In this document: in pieces, positions 13,078 to 25,924 of the stretch
How positions within the stretch are numbered: position 1 is the first letter of the stretch
Layout of the letters: every line of letters begins with the position of its first letter
Assembly (NCBI RefSeq): GCF_026210795.1
Contig: NC_089451.1
Location: forward strand, 1,968,001-2,032,000
Length of the DNA stretch: 64,000 bases
Direction: 5' to 3'
DNA from: Rhizophagus irregularis
Taxonomy: Eukaryota; Glomeromycota; Glomeromycetes; Glomerales; Glomeraceae
Made by a program: the position numbers and the translations under genes
Notes under the pieces: generated by a model
What the model was told of the DNA's origin: nothing
The model's input: the letters and a program-made list of their open reading frames with translations, nothing else
Database searches by the model: none

Positions 13078-14850
13078 TTGTTCATTAGTATTCCTCTTTT
13101 GCTCTCGGTTAGATGCAACGGATTATCACTTGTAAAAGATGTACTAGCTTCAGAAATACCAAATAGTAGCGGCAAAATGATAAAATCGAAGAATATAAAT
13201 TTCTTTTTAGCATCAACAGGAGATAATGCATTTTTAAGTCAAAGTGCCTCGCAAAGTTGCGTATATACATTTGTAACTAATATTTGTATATTGTGCATTT
13301 ACTTTTAGGCTGTGATAGAATAGCAAAAGCCCAAGGGAATGTTTTGCATTGGGCTAAAAAGAATAAAAGGGCTCTGATGTATTAGTATCTTTTCTTATGA
13401 AACTATCAATACATTAATACCTTAAGCTTAAGCCAATTTTAATTCTTTTCATTTCTTACATTATAGTACGGTTGATACAAATTATTGTGAAAATATTACG
13501 TTAGATACTGTACCAACGTTTCAACCGCCTTTGATAAAAGACAAGGAACAATCGAAGGTTTTAATGATTTGATTTCCAATAGTATAAGAGATATTATAAA
13601 GTGATTTAGCTTTAATTGATAAAAACATTATAATGCCACACTAATTGTTACATTTTCAAGCCAAGTATCAAATATTATAACTAAATTGCCACTAATTGTT
13701 ACATTTTCAAGCCAAATATCAAATATTATAACTAAATTGCCATATGGTAATATAAAATTGAAATATTTCTTTTTCTAGTCAAGGTTTACATAGAATCGCT
13801 CAACAATCTCAATTATCTAATGCATTCATTGAAGCTTATAAATTGAGTGATTTGGTACTGGGTAGTGAAATATTATCTGCTATTACATACACTATAGTAG
13901 AATTTTTGATATATTACTATCATACTAAAAGTCCTGTAAGTATTAATTAAACCATAAAATTTCATATTTACTGATTGGTACACCAAAAAACAAATTAAAA
14001 GAAGATGGAAACGTTACATTATCTAAGGTTTAACCGTTTAAAAAGATGAAAATATAAATATTTTTGATAAAGAAAAAAAAATTTAAAGAAATTGACCAAG
14101 GTGAAGTAAAGTTTGACGACGATGATGTTAGAGAGGAAAGAAAACGTGTATTTGAAAAATACAGTAGGTACGATAAACGTTGAGAAACGTATGAGAAAAT
14201 TTATCCAGTGGTAAATTAGATGCTGATGTTGAAAATGTTACTTTAAATGTAGATAAAATATAATTTTGGTTTACTCGGGCTGTAAATTATTAAGTAGCGT
14301 GACATAATAATTGATTAATTTTTTTACTTTCTTACGCTTACGCATATTAATACAAGTTCAGGAAGCGTAATTATGCAAATGGAAGATGTACTGTATATAA
14401 AAGTATAATTTATGGGGATTTAACAGTTCTCGGATATTGTCCCTTTTACGCTCGTGTTAAGAGAATACCGGCAAAAAAATGAATTATAAGCAGCTAAAAA
14501 AGCTTTAGAACAAAGTTAGTTTGGAGCCATTTGAGGGCAGACTTAAGGGTTTTTAGTGGAGGTGAAAAACGTATGTTATTTCGTTAATCGGTAATCCTAT
14601 TGTAGTATTTTTGGTGGATCCTAAGATTAATTTGGAACATTGTTAATAAAACCAAAAAGGATAGAAACCATAGTACTTATGACACAGTAAAGTTTTATGT
14701 AATAGAATTGGCATTATAGCGAAAAAGAACTAAAAGAAGTTTATAAAGGATTCAAAATAAGTTTCAGTTGTAACCGAAAAATGTCGAAAATGCTACTAGT
14801 ATGTCTCATTGTAAAGAGCAGAGAGAAAAATTAGAGCGTGACGGACGTTT
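13078..14850 (+). pseudogene. ABCA-type ABC transporter, decayed
   Basis: Remnant of a large ABC transporter of the A subfamily (lipid or amphipath export, with long extracytosolic loop, membrane block and nucleotide-binding domain). Pieces appear in family order but in shifting frames with many stops. Extracytosolic loop fragments are STGDNAFLSQSASQS and NYCENITLDTVPTFQPP. A membrane segment piece, LSNAFIEAYKLSDLVLG, is followed by SAITYTIVEFLIYYYHTKS. A pre-NBD linker (DDDVREERKRVFEKYS, about 14120-14165) comes next. NBD pieces are FYARVKRIP (ABCA FYARLKGI), FSGGEKR (signature, about 14560), VVFLVDPKINLEH (Walker B region, about 14600) and NRIGIIAKK (about 14705). The Walker A region is not recognisable. 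The gene is dead; a functional relative elsewhere in the genome is likely, since this family is often multicopy. The ends are approximate. Confidence 0.72.
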
Positions 14851-16420
14851 AATACATTAAATCATTATTATCATCAACCGTTAAGATTCATTTACTATTA
14901 GTGTCATTTACAAATTTGAACCCTTATTGCTAAATTGTTTGAGGAAATTGAACAATATAAAAAAAATAATAGCATTGATGATGAGTTTAAGTTAAGCTAA
15001 GTAATTAAATTATTAAAATCCACATAAAAAATATAAATACATGAGGATGAAATTTTCTTAAAGGTCATTAAGTTGAAAGTTCAACAGTTTTAGACACTGT
15101 TTAATCATATACATTATAAAAGTGACTTAACTACTATGCAATAATTATAAATTCCATGAAAATGAAGTACCGAGTTCAAAGATAGAATAATTAAACTTCA
15201 CATCTTATAAATTTCTCATACTTGATATACTTGATGGAATTTATTGACAATGCAAAAAGGAGGAATGAGCTCTATGACAAAACATATTTGATATTCACCT
15301 GACTTAACAAAGAGCTTGGTTGAGAAGTAAAAAATAACTTATGAATATGCATTATAAATGAAAGGTAAATGACAAATTATAAAGTATGCCAGGGCCCAGG
15401 GCATACCTTAAAGCAGATATAGTTCTATCATCAGTATGAAGCTTTGGCAATTTATGAAAGTTGAACTTTTAGGAGGTGATGATGGTGATAGTGTCAAAAA
15501 CAAAATGTTGAAGAAAGTAAAAAGTATGAATGGAATGCTCATACATTTTCACTTATTACCGGACTAATCGCTCATTGCCATAACTAATTCTACATGAGAG
15601 CATCTGATGAAAAAAAGAATCTAAATATAATGATGAAACAGATAACAAGATGCCTCATCATACTAAGTTTTCTCCCGAAAGTATCTTTCATCAAAGAAGG
15701 TTTCCATATCAAATTATATCTCTCCTAAGATGTATAGTTTTTTGGCAAAAATACCTGATTATGAAATTCTAAAAGTAAATTAATTCCCGAGAATGTCTTG
15801 AACCGTGTAGATTTTTTTTGAAGATTGAGGTTCACTCGGAATATTATGCGAAGAAATTAACATTTCTATCTATTGATTCCGGCCTTGCAATTATGTTGCG
15901 ATCCACGTCAAACAATTGTCCAGGACTACATGCGATTGTGTCAAATTATTGGAGTTATCAAGTTCGAGAAGAAATGTCATTGTTGGAGTTAATAGTAATT
16001 GAATAGAGTTGAAACAATTTGTTGTATCTATTGAGGACGCGAGTAGGTGGGAAAAGAAATGGTTAGGAAAACTTGGTGTTATCATCACTCACCTAGAAAG
16101 ATATAACGGAAAATATTAATATTGGGAAAAGAGCTAATATAAAAAAACAACTTTTCTCTTACAAATTTACATAATATATTTTTTAGCTATGCAATGTAAT
16201 TTACTGTATATAAATACATTTTGGAAAAATAAAAATGTATTGCATTATTTGCAAATATTATAGTAGTATGTTAAATTTAAAATGTAATTAAATGATAATT
16301 AACTTATATATTTACTTATTTAGTTTTTGTTTTTATAGTCTAAAATTACCATGAAAATTTAAATTTATTTCTCAATAAAGTTTTCATTTAGTTAATTGAA
16401 TATAGCTACTTCAAGTCAAT
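14851..16420. other. Decayed sequence of unknown origin
   Basis: This follows the transporter pseudogene. Short open stretches such as 15818-16006, and a nearby in-frame-looking SRWEKKWLGKLGVIITHLE (about 16040-16090), suggest old coding sequence. I cannot name the family, and stops break every frame. It could be the transporter's 3' end or an independent fossil gene. Confidence 0.4.
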
Positions 16421-17171
16421 CTAATCAGACTCTTCACCATCAGTATCAGCTTTTTGTTGTGCATTAACAGCATCAACCAAATCAACACTTGCGTCTTCAT
16501 TTGATTCACTTTGTAATCTTATCCCTGACAAAAAAAAAAATTATTTTTTTTTAAGTAATCAATTTCTTACTTAATTTTCAATACTTACTTATTAGTTCAG
16601 CAATACTAGATTGTGTTTTTTTTTCTAATTTAGCTAATTTCTTTTCTACATCTCTTTTGAGATCCCAATTTGGTTTTTTTGGTGCTAAATTAAATAAATC
16701 CTAAAAAAAATTATAATGTCAATGAATTTTTTGTTTTTTTCTCTTTATTTTTCCTTTATTCTCTCAATAAATAATTCAATTAAACTCCCGTATTGGATAT
16801 TATACTTAACTACTTCTTCTTCACGCTTCTTTTCTTCCTCTTCTTTAACTTGTTTAGCTATTTTTTCAACCGTATTCTCTAAAGTATCAGTTATGTCTTT
16901 TGGTGTAGCTATGTTAACCGTTGATATTGATTTTATATCTTCATTTATCGGTGTATAATTGCGAAATTTTAATATTGGACTACCATAGAAATGAAAATTG
17001 GTGGATTAAAGAAAATGGTTTCAAAAAAAAGTACTAAAAATACATACATATAACTTACTTTTCGATATTATTACTATCTTCTTCTGCATCATTTTTATTT
17101 GTATCCGAGTCTAATTTACGTTTCCTTAAAGCCTCAAGACGTTCTTTACGTTGCCTTGATGCTTCTTCCAT
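16421..17171 (-). CDS. cwf18: Spliceosome-associated cwf18/CCDC12 family protein
   Basis: Small nuclear coiled-coil protein that travels with the activated spliceosome (CCDC12 in animals, Cwf18 in fission yeast). Four exons on the minus strand. Exon 1 (17171-17059) reads MEEASRQRKERLEALRKRK, the classic N-terminus. Exon 2 starts at 16979 with PILKFRNYTPINED. Exon 3 holds the family core DLFNLAPKKPNWDLKRDVEK followed by KLAKLEKKTQSSIAELIR. Exon 4 encodes an acidic tail ending GEESD, with the stop at 16423-16421. The segment order matches human CCDC12 closely. The gene is divergent from the SANT protein, with 270 bp between start codons. Confidence 0.9.
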
Positions 17172-17441
17172 AATTATTTACGACTGTGAACGAGTTTTGT
17201 TACAGTACTATTTGAAGATCCTTATGTTGCATATTATCACGTGATAATAAACTATAAATTAACTCTTACTCTTCCCCCGCGTCCACTAGTTTCTAAAATA
17301 ACAGGCGAGTCGTTTGGCGAGTCGTTTCCTTTGGGGTTAGATTTTTTGGTTTAGATAATTGCTCTTTTTTTTGTAAATCAATAACTGTAACTGTATGATC
17401 TCGGACTTCGTCTATGTTAAACTACCTAAAAGGATCCTGGA
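17172..17441. promoter_or_regulatory. Shared divergent promoter with 18-bp CACGTG palindrome
   Basis: The 270 bp between the cwf18 start (minus) and the SANT-protein start (plus) must serve both genes. It contains a perfect 18-bp palindrome at 17232-17249, TATTATCACGTGATAATA, centred on an E-box. It also contains a 12-bp direct repeat (GGCGAGTCGTTT twice, about 17304-17328). CACGTG is the classical target of bHLH factors such as Cbf1 or Pho4. Use as a regulatory site is inferred. Confidence 0.5.
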
Positions 17442-20303
17442 ATGGAAACATCAACTTCTTCAAAAACTATTAATCCAAGAATTTCTTTTCCAATTTGTAT
17501 TGATCACGAAAGACAAACACTAGTTCCTCAGTACATACATCCAACTATAACTTCTAATATTGATTTGCATACACCTCGTAATGTACTAATTAATCCTAAG
17601 ACAGGCCAGGAGGAAAGATTTAGGGAAAAATGGAGCGAAAAAGAAAATATTTTATTTTTTGAATATTTATCAGCAAATTTTTATCAATGGCAATTTCATA
17701 AAGGAGAATTTTATAAATGGTTGAGTAATAATGTGTTTAGGAAGTATAGTCATAAACAAATTGAAACTAGATGGAGTCAGATATGTGCCAGGTACAATAA
17801 GGTTGTAAAAGAACAACAAAAAGGAATAAAAAACGAATGGATTTACTTTGATAAGGTGCAAGAAATAATGGCTAGACAAAATTTGTTTAATCAATTTGAA
17901 AATGATGGTGGTGATGATGATGATGATGATGAAAATAATGATATAGAAGAGGAGGATTCAGATCAAATACATGAAAGCATTCTAGGTGAAAGGACTTCTG
18001 ATGAAAATGAAGATGATAAAGAAATTGATAATAATTCACATGATGAATATAATAAACGATCTGTTAAAGATGGCAAGTTGTCTTATACAAGAAACAAAAC
18101 ATATGTTAAAGAACTTTGGACATTTGAAGAAAAAATTTTATTATTAAATATAATCAAAGAATATATTGATGAGTTTTTACAAAATCGGGTAAAATTATTA
18201 AAATGGATTTCTAAAAATCATTTACCAAAATTTCATTGGAAAACAATAAGAAATAAATTGTGTAATTTATTGCCAAATTATACAAATAAAAAAGCTCGAT
18301 TGAAAAAAAAAAATATAACTGAACAAGATCTTGAATTATGGACAAGAATAGATGATTTTTTTCAGTTCTTGAATAATAAAAAAAATGAAATGAAGCCTAA
18401 GAGCAGCAAAAAAAAGTATAATTATTATAAAAAGCATCAGAGAATGGCAAAAAATGAAAGGAAGAGAAATCCCAAAACCGATCTGACGCCTTTCACATTA
18501 AAATATCATCATGGAATTTCTTATGAGGACCAAAAATTATTGAAATATGGACATTCACTATTAAAATATGCCGATGAAAATACGAGTGAAATAAATGAAA
18601 TAAGGTACTATTATGCATATTTTAAAATGTATTTATTTTATTTATCTTAACATGGCCTTTTATGCAGTGAGATTATAGGAATAACGAGGTGGCCTGAAAG
18701 ATTGGAATTATTGAAAGTGTAAGTAATATGAATTTCGGTTAGATTATTTTCTTTGTCTTATTTTTTTTATTTTAACGCTTCCTTTAAATGATATTTTCTA
18801 AGAATTCCACCAAAATATGTAAATATAGATATCTCTGAGACTGAAAAGGAACATTCATCATTAACACATTCTAAAAGGCTTGACAAAGCAGAGCAGTTGA
18901 TTTTCAAGCCAAATTTTTCTGATGATACTTGTAATTTAATGATCAAATATCTGGTAACGCCATTTAAAGGTGGTTTGACAAGAAATATTGACACTTTTAT
19001 TGATCAAGAAGTTCACGAGATGGTAGATTCTATTGATAAATCACATAGGGGGTATAAAATTGATGGTATTGAAAGAGAGTATGAAAGCGGCCACGGAGAA
19101 AATGATAACAAAATTGATAATGTTTGTAAAATTAATAACGAGGGGAGATTTGAAAGTCAAGGAAAAAAACGTAAAAGAGTAGTTGATGTTGATAATGTAA
19201 AGAAAAATAATGTTATAGACTATGAAAGCAATCTTGAAAGTATATATGAAAGTGATCTCAGTGATGATTTTAAAAGCAGTCACAAAAATAAACATAAAAG
19301 TTTAAAGAGAAAGAAAAAACGTAGAGTTACTGATGATATAAACAAAAATGATGTTATGGATAACCATAAAGGTGAACATAAAGAAATTATTCATCAAAAT
19401 GAAGATAAAGGAAATGATGAAAGTGAAAATAAAAAGTTATTTTGTTATAAGTGTGGAACTGCAGGACATGTGTCAAAATATTGTTCGCTTTATTCTTTTG
19501 AATATTTTTCAAATATGCGAAAACAATATTCGTCTGTCTTTGTCGAATTTGCTTTGAAACAACTTTTGGATTCAATTGGATTTATTTTTCAAAGCAACAT
19601 TAACAAGTAAGTTTTTTCTAAATAGTTATTTAAAAAGAATTAAATATTAATAGGCATATACTTCCTTTCTTTCAGCCAAACGCATTGGTAAGTAAGTTTA
19701 TTGTAAAAAATATAATAGCGAAGTGAACTATATGTTGATATAGTATCTTTTTAATTAGCACGTATGCACCAGATTCGAGTTCGAATAAAGATCATATAAT
19801 TGACGATGATGATTATCAAGAACATTCATTAAATGAAACTAACGATCTCTTTCAAACAGAAATGCAAGGAGAATCTAGTACTTCTGTTAATCATTCTGAG
19901 ATAAACGTTGAGAATATTTATCCTTGTACAACTAATTCGGCAAAACCGACGAGAGAACCTACAATTAGATGGGATACTGTGTTACGCGCTGCAGTAATGG
20001 CTGGTTTTGATGCAACGTACTAAATTTTTTTTTATTTCTACTTTTTTGGTTAAATAATGAATAATTTTTTTTTAGGACAATAAAAAATACATACACAAGG
20101 ATTTCAAAGTATTTTGATAAAGAAAGCCAATTCGAAGGTATACAACAAATATAAATAATTATTTCTCAGTATTGATAGTAATGCATTAATACATATTATG
20201 CTTATATTTAGATTTTACTTCAATATTGGAATCATCTCGTAATAGCGCTGATTCTACGGGTTATTTTGACGGGCCTGATCAGTTAAATATCTGGTTTAAA
20301 TAA
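17442..20303 (+). CDS. Two-SANT, CCHC zinc-knuckle protein; possible Pol I factor
   Basis: Probable nuclear DNA-binding protein of unknown function. Residues about 60-115 form a Myb/SANT-like domain (REKWSEKENILFFEYLSANF, then IETRWSQICARYN). A second lies near residues 220-275 (ELWTFEEKILLLNIIKEYID, then WKTIRNKLCNLLPNY). Acidic runs separate them, and a Lys-rich stretch follows. A later exon (18897-19610 region) contains a CCHC zinc knuckle, CYKCGTAGHVSKYC. The C-terminus holds IRWDTVLRAAVMAGFDAT joined to TIKNTYTRISKYF. That pattern, together with SANT domains, recalls subunits of the fungal Pol I upstream activating factor (Rrn5/Rrn9), but this is a guess. About six introns are present, and one exon appears to be only 12 nt (19676-19687). 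The stop is at 20301-20303. Confidence 0.7.
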
Positions 20304-21044
20304 GTAAAGTACCAAAATGCGTTGATGCATTGGAAAAGAAAATTCATAATAGAATAAAATTGATGCTGTTGATCTATGCCAATTCTAATGAATTTTCAGA
20401 TGATTTCACCGTATTTCAATTAAATAGATAACATTTGTTTCTTGAATCTTTATTAAATAATATATTATTATTACCCCTCCCATTTGAAACCAAATCTTGA
20501 GTTAGAATACCTAAATTTTGCAGATAATACCTTAATCTGTGACCGTTAGGAATAAAAAAAAAAGCTTTGAAATTTGGATAATCCGGGTATTTCATAAGAA
20601 TTTAGCATTTCTACCAAATTTCGGATTTTCCTATGGTCAAGTGTCTATATTTGAATACTTCATTGAAACCAAATAAATGCGATCATTGTTATCATTGTTA
20701 CCATGACAATAATTTATAAATGTGTAGATTGTGATCTTTACAGATGCTGCTAATCCACTTTAAAAATTTCATCTGCAAAAATCATCAAATAAAATTTGAT
20801 TATTTGTTAAATGTATCGGCGCGCAATAACAAACTGTCGATTTTTTAATTTCTGTAATTAAAAATTTTCACAATAAAGGAAAAGAGATTGAATATCCAAG
20901 TTGGTCATATGCTCAAAATATTTTTTTTTTTTTGATAATCAAAAATCAGTTTGAAAAAATATATAAAGGTTGAAGTAAAGTATTCGACATTATATTTTTT
21001 TTTTAAAAAAAAAATTTCGTTTCACTACTTATCAATAAAAAATA
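20304..21044. other. Intergenic, ADE4 upstream region
   Basis: AT-rich spacer with no gene seen. The ~130 bases before the ADE4 start contain facing T and A runs (about 20990-21015) and no recognisable TATA or binding-site cluster. Confidence 0.5.
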
Positions 21045-21584
21045 ATGTGCGGAATTTTAGCATTATTATTAGCCGATTCAAACGCTTCAGCTAATTTAGA
21101 ATTATTTGAAGGTCTTCAACTTTTACAACATAGAGGACAGGTAAAATGTTTTATTTTACATTCAATTCAATTGTTTCGTTCAATTAAATAATATCTATGG
21201 ATCAATTTACGGTTTATATTTTTAATTAATAAAAGGATTCCGCCGGAATCGTTACATGTGGACCCAAAGGAAGATTTTATCAACGTAAAGGGAATGGTAT
21301 GGTAAGAGATGTTTTTGATCAAAAACATCTACAAAATTTAGTTGGAAATCTTGGAATTGGTCATGGTACGCGTATTCACTTTAATTGAGTGTGGTGAAGT
21401 GGGAACGTAATGAACGGGTGTGTAGTATTGATAATTCGAACTTAAAAGAACATTGAAATTCGTGACTAATAATCTAATTTATTGATTTTAGTACGGTATC
21501 CCACAGCTGGGACTTCTTCACACTCTGAAGCACAACCATTCTATGTTAATAGTCCATATGGAATAGTATTTGGCCATGTATGTT

Positions 21585-21618
<34 letters not shown>

Positions 21619-23540
21619 AAAAATAGACTTTTATTATTATAACAAATTACCGACTATTTTGTTAACCACATTAGAATGGAAATTTAATCAATACACAAGA
21701 GATAAAAAATTATCTGGATTTTCACACTCACCGCCATATAAATACCGATTCTGATTCAGAATTATTATTGAATATATTTGCTAATAATTTACAAGCAACA
21801 AATAAAGTTAGGTATGTTAAAATTTTATGACTTAGTTTAAAATTGGCTAAATTAGATTAATTATTTGATTTTGTGGAAAATTTTTAATCCATTATTTAGG
21901 ATTAACGAAAAAGATATTTTTACAGCCATAAAAGGATTGTATGAGCGATGTATAGGTGGATATGCATGCGTAGCTATGATTGCAGGTTTGTTTACATTTT
22001 CTTATATTATAATTTGTACCTTATGAAAGCGCAGCCAAGTTAAGCGCATTCTTAAGTAATCTACTGATTAATAAGATTTTTTTTTTTTTAAAAAAAAAAG
22101 GTTTTGGTATAATTGGATTTAGAGATCCATATGGAATTAGGCCAATATGTTACGGAAGAAGAGAAACCATAAAAGGGACTGATTATATGTTTGCATCAGA
22201 AAGCGTAGTGTTAGATGCATTAGGCTTTACCGAAGTTATAGATATAAATCCAGGTACCTTAACATTCTTCCTCTGAATATATTTAAATATGATGTTTTAT
22301 GAATTCCTTTTATATTTATTATAGGCGAAGCAATAATTATAACAAAAACAGAAATAACAAAAAGTCGATTAATTGAAGCAAAAAACTTTGCGCCGTGTAT
22401 ATTTGAATATGTTTATTTCGCAAGACCTGATTCAGTCATTGATGGCATATCGGTATATAGTTCAAGATTAGTAATGGGTGAATATTTAGCTGATCAAGTT
22501 TTGAAAAAATGTGGTAATAGCATGGATATTGATGTTGTAATTCCGGTAAGTACTTACCTAAAGGAATAGCAACAAGGAAAGGGATTTTTTTATAAAAAAA
22601 ACGTGGTTTAAAATAAAAATATAAAAAAAACTTTCCGTATACGTAGGTTCCTGATACTAGTCGTGTAGCGGCATTACAAGCCGCTTATAAATTGAAACTT
22701 CCTTATAGAGAAGGCTTTATTAAGAATCGTTATATTGGTCGTACATTTATAATGCCAGGACAACAAATGAGAAGAACAAATGTTCGACGCAAATTAAATG
22801 CTATGGCACTAGAATTTGCAGACAAGAATGTTTTAATAGTTGATGGTACTTATATTTATTTTTTTTATGAGCTTCACTTGAAAGGAAACAATTAATTTTG
22901 TTTTTTTTATACTAGATTCGATTGTTAGAGGAACCACGTCAAAAGAAATTGTTCAGATGGCGCGTGATGCTGGTGCCAGAAAGATTTATTTCGCGTCATG
23001 TGCTCCTCCTATTAAGTATAACATCATGATACGCAAGATAACTTTTCTCGTTCATAATACACGCATTATATTAACTGTAATCTTTATATAGGTATCCTAA
23101 TGTTTACGGCATTGATATGCCATCACGCCAAGAACTTGTAGCACACAATCGTGATGATGATTTAATTGCCAAAGAAATTGGTGCGGACGTTATAATATAT
23201 CAGGTAAATTACTTATGCATAGCATTTGAAATAAGTTTTATTTGTTCTTTTACAATTTTGTTAACTTCCTCTTATCAAAATAAAGGAATTAGATGATTTA
23301 TTAGAATCATGTAAAAAATTTAATCCAAATATTAAATCATTTGATTGTTCAGTATTTAATGGGGAATATATTACGGGAAATGTTACAACAGAATATTTAG
23401 AACATTTGGAAAATGTTAGAAATGATGTGGCAAAGAGTTTTAAAGATACTTTGCATTCTTCTGATACTACTGATTTACACAATAATTTTGGTTTTAGTAG
23501 TAAATCACAAGTGAAGTGTGGTTCTTTTTGGGCATATTAA
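21045..23540 (+). CDS. ADE4: Amidophosphoribosyltransferase
   Basis: Catalyses the first committed step of purine synthesis: glutamine amide nitrogen plus PRPP gives phosphoribosylamine. The start at 21045 encodes MCGILALLL, so Cys2 becomes the N-terminal nucleophile of the class II glutaminase domain. Family blocks in order: [113 protein letters not shown]. The PRPP loop is [13 protein letters not shown], split by an intron after the first Asp codon base. The C-terminus is GSFWAY. About ten introns are present; the third (about 21578-21674) contains a TA microsatellite. Length and order match yeast Ade4, and no key residue is missing. Confidence 0.96.
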
Positions 23541-25924
23541 ATGTAATTGAGAAATTTTATATGGCTTTTAGATATTTGTGTTAGACTTTTATTAAGGTTT
23601 TTTTTTTTGTTTTTTTTTATATAAGTCATTATTTATTAAACATATATTCTCAAATAACTATATTTATACTACATTCACATATATATATACAATATATATA
23701 AGGCACTTTAACTGATATATAAAGATAATAATGGTATTGAATTACCATTCCATTTGGACTTTTTTTATTGGAGTATATAGTTTAAATAAATAAAAAAAAA
23801 CATTATAAATATAACTTTTAAAAGTCTGATTTATTTTTTTTTTATTTTTGATTATATATAATACTATTAATACTATTTTGGTAAAAAAAATCTATTTTAT
23901 AGAAGTTGTATTTACTAATTTTACTTGCTCAAAGTTTTACTTTACAAAATATAATTATTTATAAATATTTATAGATAATATATATAATATTTCTTTACAA
24001 AAATTCTAAAAATTAAATTTAAAAAGTAAAAAATTTTAAAGGTTTTTAAAACTTATATATTATAATATCTTTATTTTTATTTTTAAATTATTTCAAATTA
24101 ATTTTTAATTTAATATTCTTCCTTTATTGAAAATTTCAAAGTTTTGGTAATTGGAAATTTTAATACTACTTAATTTTAGTAAAAAAAGTATATAATTCAA
24201 TTATATTATGTAATTTAACCTTTAAAAATTTCAATGACTAATTATTATTATATTCACTAATTATCTCAAATTTTTGATCTGAAAAAAAAAATGTTAAATT
24301 CCTTAATTTCAAAAAATATGAACTTTTCTATACAACTTGAAATTAATAAAAAATAATAAAATAAAATCATTTTAATACTTGTAAATACTTTTTATTATTT
24401 AAAAAAATTATTTAATTAGGGTTTTGCTGTCATTAGTATGATATATAAGGAAGACAATAGGATTTGCCTACTAAAAAAATTTCAAGTTCCTAGAATAATA
24501 ATATATATAGAGATGATAATCACCACTGGTGAGGTTTAATATACAGTCAGACCTCCATAATTGCACATCTTTTAAGACCATATGTATAATTTTCAAAATA
24601 GTGCATTTAAAGAGAATGTGCATTTATAGAGGTAAAATAATTAAAGATCATATAAGCTTGGAACTGGTGCATTTAAAGAGGGTATATATAGTGAGTGCAA
24701 TTATGGAGAGTGCAATTATAGAGGTCTGACTGTATTATTTATTATTTTACAAAAATACATAATATAAATGCTTTATGTTTCTTATATTTATTAATGATAT
24801 TTTTATTTAAAAACTAACTTGTTAAAATATGCTATACTGTATAAATTAAATAATAATAATATAAAATTTTAACCACTAATTAATACATTTCAATTTATTG
24901 CAATTTATAAAATATGATAAAATAATAAAAAAAATAAAGCAATCCTAATAAAAAAAAGATATTAGGATTATTATAAATTGCACAAAATTTATGATATACA
25001 TTTGATGAACTAATATGCACTATGGGCTGTTATGCAAAAAATTTCGCAGAGATCAGAAAATCGGAGATTATCGATAGGCAAATTAGGTGTTAATCATAAA
25101 CTTTTTAAACATTTATTATTTTTCAGTTTAATTAAAATAAAAAACATCGTTTTGGTAAAATACACAACGCATTTTATTTTTGATTTCATAAAGATTAATG
25201 TTTCAAATGTTAAAAGTATTTATTGGTAATTCATATCATGCCTCAAATATTTCAAGTAAAAAGCTTTATGCAAATTGTCACTAATCTGAATTTATATTGG
25301 ACAATTTATGATAATTCTTTAAATCAATGATTGACAAATAGTATTTTTTGTAAATATTGTTTGCAGATACGGGAGATAAAAGTATTGGTTAAATTATTTT
25401 AATTAATACATTTGTACCTGCATATATTAATTTAAATTTTTCTTCTCGGAGGCAAATCATTACGGACAAGTTTTTTATCGATATTAAAAATATTTTCTCA
25501 CGACTCCTCAATATAGTCCTTTTTTTCCTGAAAAACCAAAAATAATTAGGGGAAAGATAGGAGTGCCCGAGTGATTGGAATAAGGGAATCTCACTAAAAA
25601 TTTGATTGTTTGTTTTTAACCATTTGGTCTCACGCTCATGTCATGCATGTAAATAATAAGTCATTGAATTTTTGTTCTTAGGTTATGTTTGAAAGAAAAG
25701 TTAAAAAACATTATTTCACATGTAATATTGATCCTATTCGACCATAGTAAATCCCGACTTCCTTAATTACGAATCATTATTTCCAAAAAAAGATATTGAT
25801 ATTAAAACAGGAGACGAATCATTTTTTTTTTATAATTTCATTTATTATTATATAAATACTTTCCCATTCAACCACTTGAAAAAAAAAATTCTCTTCAAAT
25901 TATTCATCTTTATTATTTATTACT
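23541..25924. other. Long AT-rich intergenic region with one MITE
   Basis: Mostly A/T homopolymer and TA-rich sequence. The only structured item is the inverted-repeat element at 24544-24732, described separately. Near 25555 there is a tRNA-like D-arm string (GTGCCCGAGTGATTGG) without a matching T arm. The ceramidase promoter must lie near 25850-25920. Confidence 0.55.
24544..24732. mobile_element. Pogo/Tigger-like MITE with TA target duplication
   Basis: A 189-bp non-coding element. The left end CAGTCAGACCTCCATAATTG and the right end (complement CAGTCAGACCTCTATAATTG) are inverted repeats, and both ends abut TA (24542-24543, 24733-24734). TA duplications and CAGTC-type termini are typical of Tc1/mariner-pogo elements. 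Internal copies of GTGCATTTAAAGAG and its complement extend the hairpin. It has no coding capacity, so it depends on a transposase elsewhere. Confidence 0.8.

Noticed and set aside
21590-21615. TA repeat in ADE4 as a regulatory element
   Set aside because: It lies in an intron and is an ordinary microsatellite for this genome.
25545-25650. Possible tRNA-Ser/Leu-like gene
   Set aside because: The D-arm-like string is present, but there is no credible T arm and no pairing acceptor stem.
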